From Micrasema longulum (taxonomy: Eukaryota; Arthropoda; Insecta; Trichoptera; Brachycentridae): 64,000 nucleotides of DNA. Positions 33,166 through 44,119 of the stretch are shown here, piece after piece (within the stretch, counting starts at the first letter, position 1; each line of letters opens with the position of its first letter). The stretch spans positions 186,001 to 250,000 of the forward strand of contig JAGVSM010001316.1 of the NCBI GenBank assembly GCA_022494885.1, read 5' to 3'. The translations under genes were made by a program, and so were the position numbers. A model generated the notes under the pieces. It had not been told where the DNA came from, did not search any database, and saw nothing but the letters and a program-made list of their open reading frames with translations.

Positions 33166-33333
33166 TTTTTTTGCACCACAACAGGCCAGGAGGCCTAATT
33201 ACAGTGGTAAATTACATCACAGAGCACCCAGACTTGAGAAAAATCACATTTTATTTTTTGTGTTCTCACCGGGAATCGAACCCGGAACCTTCCATGTGTG
33301 AGTCAAGCGTCTTGACCACTACACCACGGAGGC
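33166..33333 (-). mobile_element. SINE-1 copy (minus)
   Basis: The reverse complement has ggcctccgtggtgtagtggt, the B box gggttcgattcccggtga and the body caagtctgggtgctctgtga. It ends taattaggcctcctgg. The head is better preserved than in the plus copy at 28545. The A-rich tail lies towards lower coordinates. Confidence 0.75.
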
Positions 33334-33339
33334 CGCCGA

Positions 33340-34340
33340 TGGTGGCGCTGGCGCTGGCGCTGCTTGCCGCCATGTTATGATTTCCGAATACCTATAATAT
33401 TAATAGCGAAAGCGATGAAACTGGTCACTGGATATTTCAAATTTGTGGATTAAAGTATCACTCGTACTCACTTATTATTATGATGAAATAAAACATTTTT
33501 CCTATTGTTTCACAGCTTTTATTATTTTACAAGAACATCACTACAGTTTTGAGAAAGCTCTCCTCCCATTGACGGGTGAAATAAAACAAATATTGTAATA
33601 TTTACGTAATTAAAAGCACAAATAATAAAGTTTTATTCCATAATACTTGATAATGAAGTGTTACAAAGTGAAAGCCGATTCAATTAATAATATCACTTAT
33701 TATTTATTTAATAAACCACTGGTTTTGGAGCAACACATGCTTTTTTATTGAGCTAGATTTAAGAATCAAATCTTAATTATATTTTTTGAGTTCAACAGTG
33801 CCTTTAGTCTTATATTTATAGAGGTAATAAATCACGATCAAAGATAAATTATTTGTATTTTTTTTTTTATAATAAAATATTTTCCACTATTTACGACATT
33901 GGGGCGATAATTTTGTTGGATTATTTAACAGATTTAAGAACTGCAAAAACATTCACTGCACAAATGGAATCCTTCTACCCATTTATTCACAGCATTGGCG
34001 TATTTTGAGTCCTGAATAATTTACTGGATGTAAAATGCATCCAGCCAAGTTTTAGCGGTGAACCGAAATACTATGATAGGAATTTGCTGTTTTGCACTAA
34101 ATTTTACGATTTTTGCAAACCAGAAAATTCCTTTAAATCCATTCACCATAAATATGCGGTTTCATCAAAATTAAAATAATCACAATGGTGTTTTGGCTGA
34201 AACTAAACGAAATATTAAAAAACAAATAGTTACAAAATACAAAACTTTTTATTGTGTTAAGAATACCCATAGTTTCGCGATGGAACTCTTTTCATCGACA
34301 AGTGGTTCAAAACTAATATAATACGGGCTAGCTGCATTTT
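33340..34340. other. AT-rich sequence; small GC-rich start at 33336-33375
   Basis: Apart from the short GC-rich stretch (see findings) I recognise nothing here. Confidence 0.4.
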
Positions 34341-34345
34341 AAACG

Positions 34346-34590
34346 GCGCCGTGGCGCAGTTGGTTCGACGGCCAACTGTGAAACTGGAGTCACGGGTTCG
34401 ATTCCCGCCAGTTGCATGAAAAAAATCCAACAAAGATTTTTTTCTCAATTGGTCTGGGTAGTGTATTGTAGTGTATTGGGTAGTGTATGTGTCTTGGTAG
34501 TGTATTTCTCGTTACCTCCTTCCATATCCCTTCTATCCCACCTGCTGACAAGCCTCAAAATAGAGGCATAGCGGGTTATTCATTTTAAAA
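34346..34590 (+). mobile_element. SINE-2 copy, best preserved
   Basis: The tRNA-like head starts ggcgccgtggcgcagttggt, with gacggccaactgtgaaactg and B box cgggttcgattcccgc at 34393-34408. The body contains tcaattggtctgggtag, and the end agcctcaaaatagaggcata is followed by gcgggttat and an A-rich tail. The D-arm and T-arm are readable, but the element continues far beyond a tRNA and has no CCA-compatible closed acceptor. It is therefore a SINE, not a tRNA gene. Confidence 0.75.
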
Positions 34591-34687
34591 AAAAATAAAT
34601 ATAAAATACAACATTAAAAAATTAAGCTTAAAATGTGTTTTGCCTCACGTGCAATACAAATGCTTTAAGTAGATTATTTATTTATTT

Positions 34688-34940
34688 TTTTGCAACATCG
34701 ATAGTGAAGATGTATAGTGGAATTTGTATTAGTACACAACAGGTCAGAGAGTACAATTACAGTGGTGAACAGAACACCCAGGCTTGAGCGAAACTACATT
34801 TTTTTTTCTCACCGGGAATCGAACCCGGAGCCATCCGTCGTGAGTCAAGCGTTTTAGCCATTCCACCATGGTGGTCAAGAATTTTTATTGTAATACTTAA
34901 TATTCTGATGAAAAGACAAATATGTCTTGAAACCGGTATA
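34688..34940 (+). repeat. HH repeat copy 2, split by SINE-1
   Basis: The left part (gcaacatcgatagtgaagat, about 34691-34730) and the right part (attctgatgaaaagacaaat ... gaaaccggtatatac, 34895-34935) correspond to the two halves of the copy at 35938. Stem II is a perfect 6-bp helix aagaca/tgtctt. The SINE-1 insert occupies 34732-34880. Confidence 0.7.
34732..34880 (-). mobile_element. SINE-1 copy (minus) inside the HH repeat
   Basis: The reverse complement has accaccatggtggaatggct, the B box gggttcgattcccggtga, cgctcaagcctgggtgttct and an end matching cactgtaattgtactctctg. Diverged from the other two copies, but with the same layout. Confidence 0.7.
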
Positions 34941-34944
34941 TACA

Positions 34945-35510
34945 AAAGATTATCTAGGGTGTTTTTCACATTCCATTTTTGAACTACTTGAGGATAAAAA
35001 GCCACAAACTTGAATCTTTGCACACACTCCTACTTTTTTACTTTAAAACATCTTATCACGTATGCACGTCCTTTGAATATGTCGAGCGCTTGAGGTTTTA
35101 ATAAATTAAATGATGTTGAAAAAAAAAAACAATATTTGTGCATAATAACGTAATTTGTACATATAAAACTAAAAATTTATACATTTTTACTATGTGATAT
35201 TAACAAATAAAAAAACTTTCTGCTATTTGTCACATTCGTTTATGGGATTTATTCACACGTTCTAAAGAAATCAGATTCTGGCATTAAAGAAGCCTTCTGG
35301 GTGACTCAAAAGAAGCCTTTCAATGAAAATCCTCATTTTAATACTACAAGCAACCTACAAACGTGATCTATTCAGCGCAATCAAGGCCATTGCAAAAGTT
35401 GACAGAAGTAATTTTCCAAAGCAGAATAAAAGTCGACGGTAAATTAAATCATTTTAAAATATGATTTATTATGGAAATCGTTCCTAAAATTCTCGTCATT
35501 GTTTTCCAAG
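34945..35510. other. AT-rich sequence, nothing recognised
   Basis: No motif or repeat end identified. Confidence 0.4.
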
Positions 35511-35516
35511 AGTCTG

Positions 35517-35665
35517 GTTGTGGTCCCGTGGCTAGTGTTGCGGGCTCACGGACAAGAGATCTGAGGATCGAACCCCACACTTCCCCGACTCGATTCCCAT
35601 TTTCTTGTAGTGAGTTGTTTACAACTCGTTGAAAATTTCCCGAAAACTTAAATATTTGGGTAAAT
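35517..35665 (+). mobile_element. SINE-3 copy
   Basis: A tRNA-like head (ggttgtggtcccgtggctag ... gcgggctcacggacaagaga ... tgaggatcgaacccc) is followed by gttgtttacaactcgttgaa and tatttgggtaaatcataa. The head is shared with the reverse fragment at 18425-18500. No clear target duplication. Confidence 0.6.
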
Positions 35666-35669
35666 CATA

Positions 35670-35935
35670 AAACGCAAATACTATTTTTTTTAGTTTATTT
35701 TTAGACCAAATAGATATTATTTTTAGCTTAATTTAAAAAGAGTTTAAATGGTGCAAAAGACTCTTTTAAATATTCAATGTTTTAATGGTTTAAAAATAAT
35801 TGTAATAAAATACTTACATAATTATAACACACTATGCTAAAACACGTTTTTTACAACATTAATATTTAAAGCATTAACTTTGTTGTCAAACATTTTATTA
35901 AATGTTATTAAATATTTGAACAACAACACTTTATA
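35670..35935. other. AT-rich spacer
   Basis: Nothing recognised. Confidence 0.4.
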
Positions 35936-35937
35936 TT

Positions 35938-36070
35938 TTTGTGCAACAACTATGGTGGAGATGTTTAGTGGGTTTCGCATGTTGGTTTAGTGGATGTCCT
36001 GACGAAGAGATATGTACGTCTCGAAACCGGCAGACATAGAAAAGTCGGTAAGTGGTTATATACAAGTATT
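35938..36070 (+). repeat. HH repeat copy 3 (hammerhead-like stem-loop)
   Basis: Read as RNA the core is atgtc-ctgacga-agagat...gtctc-gaaa-ccgg-ca-gacat at 35992-36033. Atgtc and gacat form a 5-bp outer stem, and agaga/tctc the second stem. The flanks gcaacaactatggtggagat and agaaaagtcggtaagtggtt match copies 1 and 2. Confidence 0.7.
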
Positions 36071-36289
36071 TAATAACATTTTACACACGTTTTTCACATT
36101 TAAAAAAAAATAATACTAATAAAAAAGTCACTAAAGAAATCTTTTTCCTTGATGTGATAATATTATAAAATAAACTTCGATATGGCTAAAGGTTGTTTTT
36201 CATACTCAAAATCTATTTAAAATATATGTTTTTTATTCAAAAAAATATTCTTGTTTATATTGTGAAAGCATGTTTTAAGAGAGGTTTAT

Positions 36290-36500
36290 TTATCTGTCCG
36301 CCTCGTGGACAAATGATCACCGCGTTTGCCTTTCATGCAAAATGTATCAGATTTAATTCCCAACAAGCTGACATGAAATGTTTATTTGAAAATGTCTTCC
36401 AAGAACTAGGACTAGCACAAACGCATAAGACCAACAATTTCCAAAATACGATATGGTTGGTGTACCAATCCTGTGTCCTATGCACCATAAGGTGCGAAAA
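36290..36500 (+). mobile_element. SINE-4 copy, 5'-truncated
   Basis: A degraded tRNA-like core (cctcgtggacaaatgatcac ... gcgtttgcctttcatgcaaa ... tttaattcccaacaagctga) precedes catgaaatgtttatttgaaa and ctaggactagcacaaacgca. The end tggtgtaccaatcctgtgtc is followed by ctatgcaccataaggtgcg. The tail lies beyond. Confidence 0.6.
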
Positions 36501-36679
36501 AGGAATAATGGAAGGCAAAATGTTTTTTTAAATTTTTTAACCCTTGTTTGAATAAATCGCATAATATATGCTATAAATTACAGCATTAATCTAATATCGT
36601 TGCAACAATATCAGATCTTCTTTAATAATTTTCCTTGAATGGTATTTTAAAAACGTGTTTTAAAAAAAAAAGCGATATT

Positions 36680-36975
36680 TACATATAGGTAAGGCGATCA
36701 GTCTTACGCTTAAGGTGCCAGTTCAGGAATAGTGACATATTGCAGTCTAATAAAACATTAAAAATCAATATTTCATGTTCACCCTATCAGGAATCGAAAC
36801 CATGACCTCAATGAGAGTAGTAAGCGAACGCGTCAATCACTACACGAAGTGGCGGACTTATTTCCACTCAATTCCTTTATTTATTTTATCTGAAAGCAGC
36901 TATTGAGTCGAAAACACTTGTTTGGGTTCTAGTTCTATTTCACATACAGAACTGTATTCTTCTATCGCCTTAACA
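36680..36975 (-). mobile_element. SINE-4 copy, near full length
   Basis: In reverse order: gcgatcagtcttacgcttaa, gtgccagttcaggaatagtg, the reverse tRNA-like core (caggaatcgaaaccatgacc ... gcgaacgcgtcaatcactac), gcggacttatttccactcaa, gcagctattgagtcgaaaac and ttctatttcacatacagaac. This is one of the best copies for a consensus. Confidence 0.75.
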
Positions 36976-36979
36976 CAAA

Positions 36980-37820
36980 AATCCCCATTACGTGGTTTAT
37001 AAATTAAGGTGTATTTGGCATGATACACACTAGTAAAGATTATTTAAAAAAATATATAATTAAATAACCAATTTCAATTAATATATAAAAATAAAATACG
37101 AAAATCGATTTTTTAATAAATCAAAGTGTAATGCCAATGTTTTAATTTAAAAAAACCGGACGTTTCTTAAAAATATTAATTAATCAACACGGTGATTGTT
37201 ACGGCTAACTTAAATCAACTGTAGTGAGTCATGCAAAAATTGGAAGGCTTTATTATAATTTCATTCTGGCAAACTTAAAATTAACCTAGTTTATTCAGTA
37301 CTTATGAACACGCTACAACTTTTGATTAATTTATTATTCGATTTATATTGTGTGTAGATGCAGAATCAACTCTCAAAATATAATATTTCAAGCGCATGTA
37401 ATGTGAACAAATCGCACTTGAAATAGTTAGCATTACTTAAAAAAACAACACAAATACAGTATTTTTGACAACAATAATATAGGTTCATTTTATGAGTTTG
37501 GTTGTTGTACGTTTGGTTATTTTTTCAAATATGGTGATTGTATAATTTTATAAATAAAACAAACATTTATAAAAGTCATGACACTGTCCATAAATAGTGA
37601 ATTTTTAAATATTTCATAACACAATGAAATGACAGCTAAAGCTTTAGAAATATTACTTACCTAGTTACGCGCACTTGTCAATATCACTATTTATTTTATT
37701 TAATCTTTCTCGAGCGTTCCAAAATAAAGTATAATAAACACATCACTCAACATTGATAAATTTACAAATGTTTTTCAGTGGTATCACAAAATTGGTAGCA
37801 TAAATATCTCAATGTCAAAA
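36980..37820. other. AT-rich sequence, nothing recognised
   Basis: No motif, tail or inverted repeat identified. Confidence 0.4.
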
Positions 37821-37829
37821 TGTTTGTTA

Positions 37830-38050
37830 TCGGGGACGCATGAGTTCGCAGGAGTCGCGGCTGGCAACCCGCTGAACACCGCGAGGCAACTGATCGTGTG
37901 GCGATGACATCATCAGTGCGCGGGCGGGGGTAGCGATGACATCACCGCCGGCCAATCCGAGGGCAGACATGGCGGGCGCGTGCGCAGCGCCGCGACGCAC
38001 TAGCCCGGGTGGCGCCGCCACAGAGATGAAGGAAATTCGCGGCCATCTCG
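37830..38050. promoter_or_regulatory. GC- and CpG-rich island, candidate promoter/first exon
   Basis: This patch is strikingly rich in G, C and CpG in a window that is otherwise mostly AT. It contains two gatgacatca sites (CRE/ATF-like, 37903 and 37934), a CCAAT-type element (ggccaat, 37951) and a YY1-like core on the minus strand (gagatggccgcgaatttc). No repeat family seen here overlaps it. An 86-codon minus-strand frame crosses it, but composition alone could keep it open. No exon boundary can be assigned. Confidence 0.4.
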
Positions 38051-38059
38051 ACTGAAAAT

Positions 38060-39190
38060 TCGTGCATAACGATGTTTTAACCGACAAAAAAAAGGCATTT
38101 TATGCTTACTTATTTACTACACATAACTACAGTTTTTCGTTATGGTTTTTAAACGGTTTTTTGTACGATGTCCTTATTATGCAAAAAATGACTGAAGTTT
38201 GCTTAAGTTTTTATTAGATCAAGCATTTCTTAAATGTATGACTAGTTGATAAATATTTAAAGATATTAATGGGATTTTTATACCATAGTTTTAATTTACT
38301 TCTACGTTAAACGTATGGTAACTTTTGTTCTATCAACTTGTAATAATTTTTTAAGTTTGTTTTGCGTTTGACATGGGTTTTCTTTGAGTAATGCTTCCGA
38401 TTCTTTGTCTTCAAACTTTTTCGTTGCGCCAGAGCGTTCTTTATCTTCCTAATCAAAATCATTATTTTTAAAGCATCAAAACCAATGTTTGCATGTTGTT
38501 TCCGTCGGAGTATGATCGCCGTAAGTCTTCAAAAGAATACAAGAATTCTAAATGCTTTAGTTTCAAATTTTAAGAATACATAAAATTCACCACAAATACT
38601 ATTTTAAGAAATAAATTCGACATGTTTAACGCTATGAAAAAATATGTTGTTTATGGTTCGGCGGAATAACAAACTATACTGTCATTTCAGGCTCAATGGT
38701 GAAGCATCACTATAAGAATGGTTGTCGTATTGCCCGATGTAAAAAGACTAAAGTAACACCATCTGTCGGTGTCAGAATACCGAAAGAACTTATGCTAATT
38801 CCCATTATAATGAAAATATCTTTTAAAAACGCATTTAGAAATATTAAAATAATTTTCATCAAACCACATCGGCTCTCTTTAGACGTTAAACGCGTTAACA
38901 AGGTTTCACAACATGATTTATACAATTTTCATTTCAAATATAAATTTTATCCTCATTCAATAAATCGAAAAAAAATAGAAATAAATATATTTTATATTCA
39001 CTTGTCCATCAAATGCAGCGAATCTCGATTATCTGTCGCACTAAGGTACGGTCAACAGTTTTACATTATAGTTGATATCTAGAGACTTAAGTTTGATACT
39101 GAAATATTTTAGTATAAAATTAAAATCTACAAATGCCAAATACTTTTATCCAATTTAATATCAATGACTTTTTTTTGCAAAATAAATTGA
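38060..39190. other. Mostly AT-rich; unassigned 128-codon plus frame at 38696-39082
   Basis: The frame at 38696-39082 follows an acceptor-like ctgtcatttcag, but the peptide (starting MVKHHYKNGCRIARCK) shows no domain I know and has a basic, low-complexity look. I record it only as unexplained. The rest is AT-rich. Confidence 0.25.
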
Positions 39191-39194
39191 TTCT

Positions 39195-39540
39195 TTAGTG
39201 TGACGGAATTTTTCTATCGAGATGGCCACACATCGTAGTAGAAACGACGGCATCGATTTTCGCCACCACACGAGACAGATATATACACCGCACCATTGGT
39301 CGAAAAAGGACAGCGATACTCCATACAGATCCTTCGGATGCTGCGTCGCTCCTCCGCTGTGGTACTGCAACACCTTCTATTTTTATTACCAACGGACATG
39401 TGTAACAGTTAGCGTTTTACTGAGCGAGTCACGGCTGCGTGCTTGTGTTGTAAATGTGTGTATTTATTTATGAAGGTGTATGCGTGCGTTTGGGATCTGA
39501 AAGTATAACGATGTGACACGCGTGAAATTTTTAGCCATTT
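39195..39540. other. Second GC-richer patch
   Basis: Less AT-rich than the flanks, with CpGs, an inverted CCAAT-type attggtcg at 39295 and an unbroken plus frame at 39222-39473. It lies 1.2 kb from the island at 37830. No protein family is recognised in any frame. Confidence 0.3.
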
Positions 39541-39544
39541 ATTT

Positions 39545-40905
39545 CACTGGAAATTTGTTTTTAAAAATACAATCCTATTTGATAATTGAGCATTTTTTTT
39601 TTAAATTTTATATTTCGAAACAAGAAAAAATAATGTTTAAAGGTATGTGTTTTTAAGGCGATGAATATTCGTAGATAAAAATTCTAAAAAGGAAATTGTT
39701 TGAAATTTTTTTCATTTCGACACATAGAAGTTGGCGCGCTGTTACGAAGTTAGATTTTTGGCAATACTGTGACATTAAATTGACATCAAAATACTTAAAA
39801 ATAACTACCAATACGTGTATATTTTTTATTTTTATTTATTAAGGAAAAACAACAGCTTTCATATAAGAATACAAAATATAAAAAATAGTACATACATCCA
39901 GTTAAAGTTTTTCACAAATATAATGAGAGAACACGTTACACAGTAAAGAAAAAAATTATATGTGATTTTTTATTTATTTTTATTATTTCGAATACAAACA
40001 GATGTACAGGTTTAGTGAATATTTTTTTTTTTTAAACTATTTTAAATGTATACATAGTAGGGCCTGCCATCTAATTATATGTATTCACTAAATAATACTG
40101 TAATAAAGCGACGACGGCTTGAAGTTTAAACCATATAAATAATAAATATACTATATGTTAAAATAAGATAAATATGGACAAAACAAGGAGATAGTGGAAA
40201 GGAAAAGAAGGAACTTGATAAGGAGTGGTAAAGGATGATTGAAGAAAAGTAAGAGTGGAAAATTGCATTTGATTGTATGATTAAATGAATTATGAATGAA
40301 GAGCATGAATCAAGCCTATTAATTCACTTCTGTACATATTGTATGAAGTGTTAAATATATAATTATATAAGACATGGGGAAAAAAAAGAGCTCGTAAGAA
40401 TATTAAGGGATGAGGAAATAGAGTGGAGGAGTAGAGGAGAGAGATTTTCATAATATAGTTGACCAATTCAAAATTTTGATATAATAATAAAATAAACATA
40501 ATCAAAGGAACATAAACTTATTACAAACTGACAAATGTTTCATTTAACATTTGTCTAATAAAAAAATCTAAATAGGGACAATGTAAATTAAATTTGGAGC
40601 AGCTACGATAAATAAACGAGTTTTGAACATGATTTTTTTTAGGCAATGAATTGTAAAAAAAAAAAGATAAATCAATAAATTCTGCATGAGGCAAGGAAAG
40701 TAATGTTGAACGGTCTGATGGATGTTACCAGACCAGTCTAGAATCCTGACATAGTTACAAACAGTAGGAATTTCAGATTATTACCTCAGTTTGTGCGATC
40801 ATAGATTGAGACATTGGAGATTCTCGGGGATGCCCCATAATATAGTAACCGATACTCGCGAAATTGATGGAATGTGCTGAATAGTAACTAAATTAAATTT
40901 TACAT
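39545..40905. other. AT-rich sequence; possible LINE remnant 40540-40905
   Basis: The last part resembles LINE 3' regions by composition (catgaggcaaggaaagtaat and similar), but gives no readable RT motif. The rest is featureless. Confidence 0.3.
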
Positions 40906-40909
40906 CGAT

Positions 40910-41030
40910 GTCTTGAGTTTGTCCAAATTTTTGTAGACAAGGGTTTTTTTATTTAACCCCTTCGGAAGCTATTTATATTAACATGTTACAAGTCAGGTGA
41001 AGAACTTTTTAGAGAAGGGAATATGGAATT
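40910..41030 (+). mobile_element. FB family terminal piece (subfamily B type)
   Basis: cttgagtttgtccaaatttt, tgtagacaagggtttt and tatttatattaacatgttac correspond to the joining sequence between FB halves. It abuts the next FB copy. Confidence 0.55.
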
Positions 41031-41445
41031 CAACAATGTTTTGAGTATGTCCAAATGCTTGCAAACTGGCTGAATTTCCTCCCTAGGGAGTTATTTATAT
41101 ACTTATTTGTTGAAATATGGAAGTCTAGGCATTTACAGGACTTGTAACCTGTCATTGATTGGTTTAAGTGGCCACTTCACAAACTGTATAAAATTCACCA
41201 TTCTGCCTATGTTTGAACATCCACATGTCCACAACTCTTCCACCTGTTGACGTTTGTGGAAAAAAAGAGCTGAAACCTTTATCATGTGGGTAAGAGTTAT
41301 ACGGCTGAACTAATTCACCTCCTAGGCAACGCCTGAAACAATTTTCAAGCCATTGCCAGGTCATAAGCCCTGTAAATGCCTAGACTTCCATATTTCTTTC
41401 TCGAAAATGTTTTCCCTCTCTGTTGCAACAAATTTAAATGGCAAT
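41030..41445 (+). mobile_element. FB family element with inverted heads
   Basis: It begins ttcaacaatgttttgagtat and then a head atatggaagtctaggcattt. The interior (gccacttcacaaactgtata ... gcctgaaacaattttc) runs into an inverted head, caagccattgccaggtcata ... agacttccatatttc, and finally tctgttgcaacaaatttaaa. The inverted heads could form a stem of about 45 bp around a loop of about 195 bp. Confidence 0.7.
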
Positions 41446-41449
41446 ATAG

Positions 41450-41695
41450 AAATCTAAGCATCCAAAAGGCTGATTTATTTATTTAAAACTTCAAATACTT
41501 TGGCGGACTTATTGCTAAAAGCAATATCTTCTAGCCATCCAAAAGACAAACTGGTCCAAAAAAGAGATTGGTCAATTTTTTTTTCTTAAAAACCATAAAT
41601 ATATACCAAAAGACGCATACATATCTTTGTTAAAATAAAAAAAAAACTTAATTACTTGAAAAAAAATCTGTTTTTTTAATTAGGGGATAAATCTT
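41450..41695. other. AT-rich spacer
   Basis: Nothing recognised. Confidence 0.35.
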
Positions 41696-41699
41696 GCAC

Positions 41700-42008
41700 A
41701 TATGAACATTAATAAAAAAGTACATTATATTATACATATTAAATGACCAGGAATATGGGATCAGACATTAAGTTTAGAAGGAGAGAGAAAGAGGATCCAA
41801 GGAAAGAAAAATGGATAAAAATATATATTTAAGAAAAGCAGTATAAACTCAGGGAGTTGAGGATTCTGGGGATATGTAATAATGTTTCAGGCGTTTCTTG
41901 AAGGTGGCTAGAGAAGGTGCATTTGTTATATGAAGAGGTAGCTCATTCCAAAGTCTAGCAGCTTGGCTGGAAAAGGAATAGTTAAAAATGATGTTTTAGG
42001 AAGGATAG
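41700..42008 (-). pseudogene. LINE C-terminus (CR1/R1-like)
   Basis: The minus strand reads FNYSFSSQAARLWNELPLHI, then TNAPSLATFKKRLKHYY and a stop soon after. The pattern F-x-x-x-A-A-R-L-W-N-x-L-P-x-x-I ... S-L-x-x-F-K-x-x-L is a standard LINE RT C-terminus. The 3' side is AT-rich, and no upstream RT is visible. A different family from the one at 10275-11060. Confidence 0.75.
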
Positions 42009-42009
42009 G

Positions 42010-42312
42010 CTTATGACATATCATTATGACCTTTTCAGGCGTTACCTAGTATGTACGTGAAATAATTGAATCATTCGAATCTCACCAGCCTCAATAAAGG
42101 TTTCAGCTCTTTAATTTCACAAACGTCAACAGATGGAAGAATTGAAGGAATATAGATGTTTAAATAAAGCCAGAATGGTGAATGTTACACAGTGCGTAAA
42201 ATGGCCACTTAAACCAGCCAATAACAGGTCATAAGCCCTGTGGATGCCTAAACTTCTATATTCTCTTCTTCAAAAAGTTCTGCATCTCTGTTGTAATATG
42301 TCAATTTTAACA
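42010..42312 (-). mobile_element. FB family element (minus, subfamily B)
   Basis: The reverse complement gives the subfamily-B order: attacaacagagatgcaga, tagaagtttaggcatccaca, gggcttatgacctgttattg, tggccattttacgcactgtg, ggtgagattcgaatgattca, cgcctgaaaaggtc. About 300 bp, with the right terminus truncated. Confidence 0.75.
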
Positions 42313-42314
42313 TA

Positions 42315-43570
42315 TTTTTCAGGGAGCCTTATGTCTCTCGGCATGATCTGAACTTATATTTTTGTCGTCCTTTCCCATCAAAGGGTTGAACATGTACTGC
42401 CGTCATCAGAAAGAAGGACGTTCCTACATAAAACAAAAATCGGAGAGAATAAATATTTTGTAACTTGGAGATTGAAAAATTCGCTGTGTGAAAAGTACTT
42501 CAAAAATTAAATATGTTATTATGCGACAGTATGTATTATACGAGTAGTTTGCCCTACTGGAATTATATTTATATAATTATATTAATTTTAATAAATTTGA
42601 CGGTATATATATAAAAATTAACATTCTCATCTTTTTTTTAGTAAAAAAAAATACAAAAAAATATGTATGTTATACTTCAATAAAAAGAAGTTTCTAGCTA
42701 GAAACGCCCATTTTTATTTATTAATTCAGTAAACGTCTTTCTTTTTTAGTGTTAATATGCCAATTTATTCTACTACGCTGACCAAATAATTAATAACTTC
42801 GAAATTACCAGATGATCTTAAATTTAATTGAAAACGAGAATTTACATTCATTTCAGATGTTTTTAAAAACGGAATAGAAGTGAAAATAAGTACTTTAATC
42901 AGTCTTTAATAATCATATAAGTCAGAACAGCCTTTTATATTTAGTAATCTTAAAGATTTTTTGTATTTTAGTTTCATTTATTAGTGACAATAATAGGGTT
43001 GTAGTTATTTAAGGACGATAGATGTATTTTAAGTAGATGCGTTTTTGTTTCCAGATTCCGAATATGTATTTAACTCATTCAAAAAAAAAGTTTGATGCGT
43101 CCTTCTTTTTTATGACGTCAGTATATTTGATTCGATATATTAAAAAAAAATAATAAGCGGTACTAGATACATGATTATGAGATTTATATTTTGGTGACTT
43201 AAATGAAGGCCGTCAGAGTTGGAAAATTAAAATATAATGATAATAACAATCTAATCTGATATTATTAAATGTATAAAACTACTGTAATGGACATAGGCTA
43301 TTGTGACATAAGTAAATATAGTTTTTGCTACTATTCGTGTTAACAATATGGTTATGAGGATAAATGACAATATCTGAAAAAGGTTCTCCGTATAATTTGC
43401 TAAATTAACGATGAAAGTAGTAGAGTTAAACTATATACAAATCGTGACAAAAATTTTGAAAAAGTTACTCGTTTATTGAGAAAAAAAATATTATTTGTAA
43501 TAATGAAACCGATAGGAAAACCCAGTCTTTAAAAAAGGTTTCGGGTATATGGAGGAATTCATTTTCACTG
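42315..43570. other. AT-rich sequence, nothing recognised
   Basis: No motif or repeat end identified. Confidence 0.4.
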
Positions 43571-43574
43571 TTAA

Positions 43575-43915
43575 TTTATTTTATTTATTATTTTTACGGC
43601 CTAAGCCAATTACAACAGTTATATATTAAGAAATGAGAATACAAGATACTGAACAAAAAGAACATAAAACTATGTAGCAAAGACAAACAAGGGCAATACC
43701 ATAATGGTATACAATATATTCATAAAAACGAAAGACATGAAACTTCGAGCCAAACCATGCTAATCCAACCTCATTCCACACTGTTTCGTCGCGAAGAGAT
43801 CTACGAAAAGCCCGAAGATCTATCCCAAAGAATCGGGTAATAAATTGACACATTCTGGACATTGAGGCACAAAAACAAAAGATGCTCTTAGAAGATTTTA
43901 TAAATAGCAAATAAT
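43575..43915 (-). pseudogene. LINE C-terminus, family L3 (minus)
   Basis: The minus strand reads LFIKSSKSIFCFCASMSRMC, then FFGIDLRAFRRSLRDETVW and beyond. The family member at 48365 keeps the ancestral FGFYGPMSRMCRLVNSS, which is the TNYG...SPxxRM...VN end domain of CR1-like LINEs. The 3' UTR contains taagccaattacaacagtta. It runs to a T-rich tail at 43575-43595. One more copy is at 31890. Homology may extend upstream to about 44110 but is too decayed to read. Confidence 0.65.
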
Positions 43916-44119
43916 TATTGATACAAGTCTTTAATAGGACAATTTGAATAAAACGAGAAGAAAAGAGATAAGTGTTTGGAAGAAATAGGTGTTTTTCAGA
44001 CGTGATTTATATAACGTAGTGTCTTTGGAAACGAGGAACTAGAATCCCAACCGTTCATGCGCTCTGTTGCTGCAAGACGTGCAGGAATATTGATTTATTG
44101 TACAACGCCCTTTAAATGA

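Noticed and set aside
34346..34420. tRNA gene
   Set aside because: The A and B boxes are readable, but the sequence continues as a repeated SINE body with a tail, and the acceptor stem does not pair. The same applies to the heads at 28545, 33166, 35517 and 59440.
36333..36562. Two overlapping minus-strand proteins
   Set aside because: They translate a SINE-4 copy in antisense.
38696..39082. Host gene of 128 codons
   Set aside because: There is an acceptor-like sequence before it, but no recognisable domain and composition close to that of the surrounding AT-rich DNA. Kept only as an unexplained frame.
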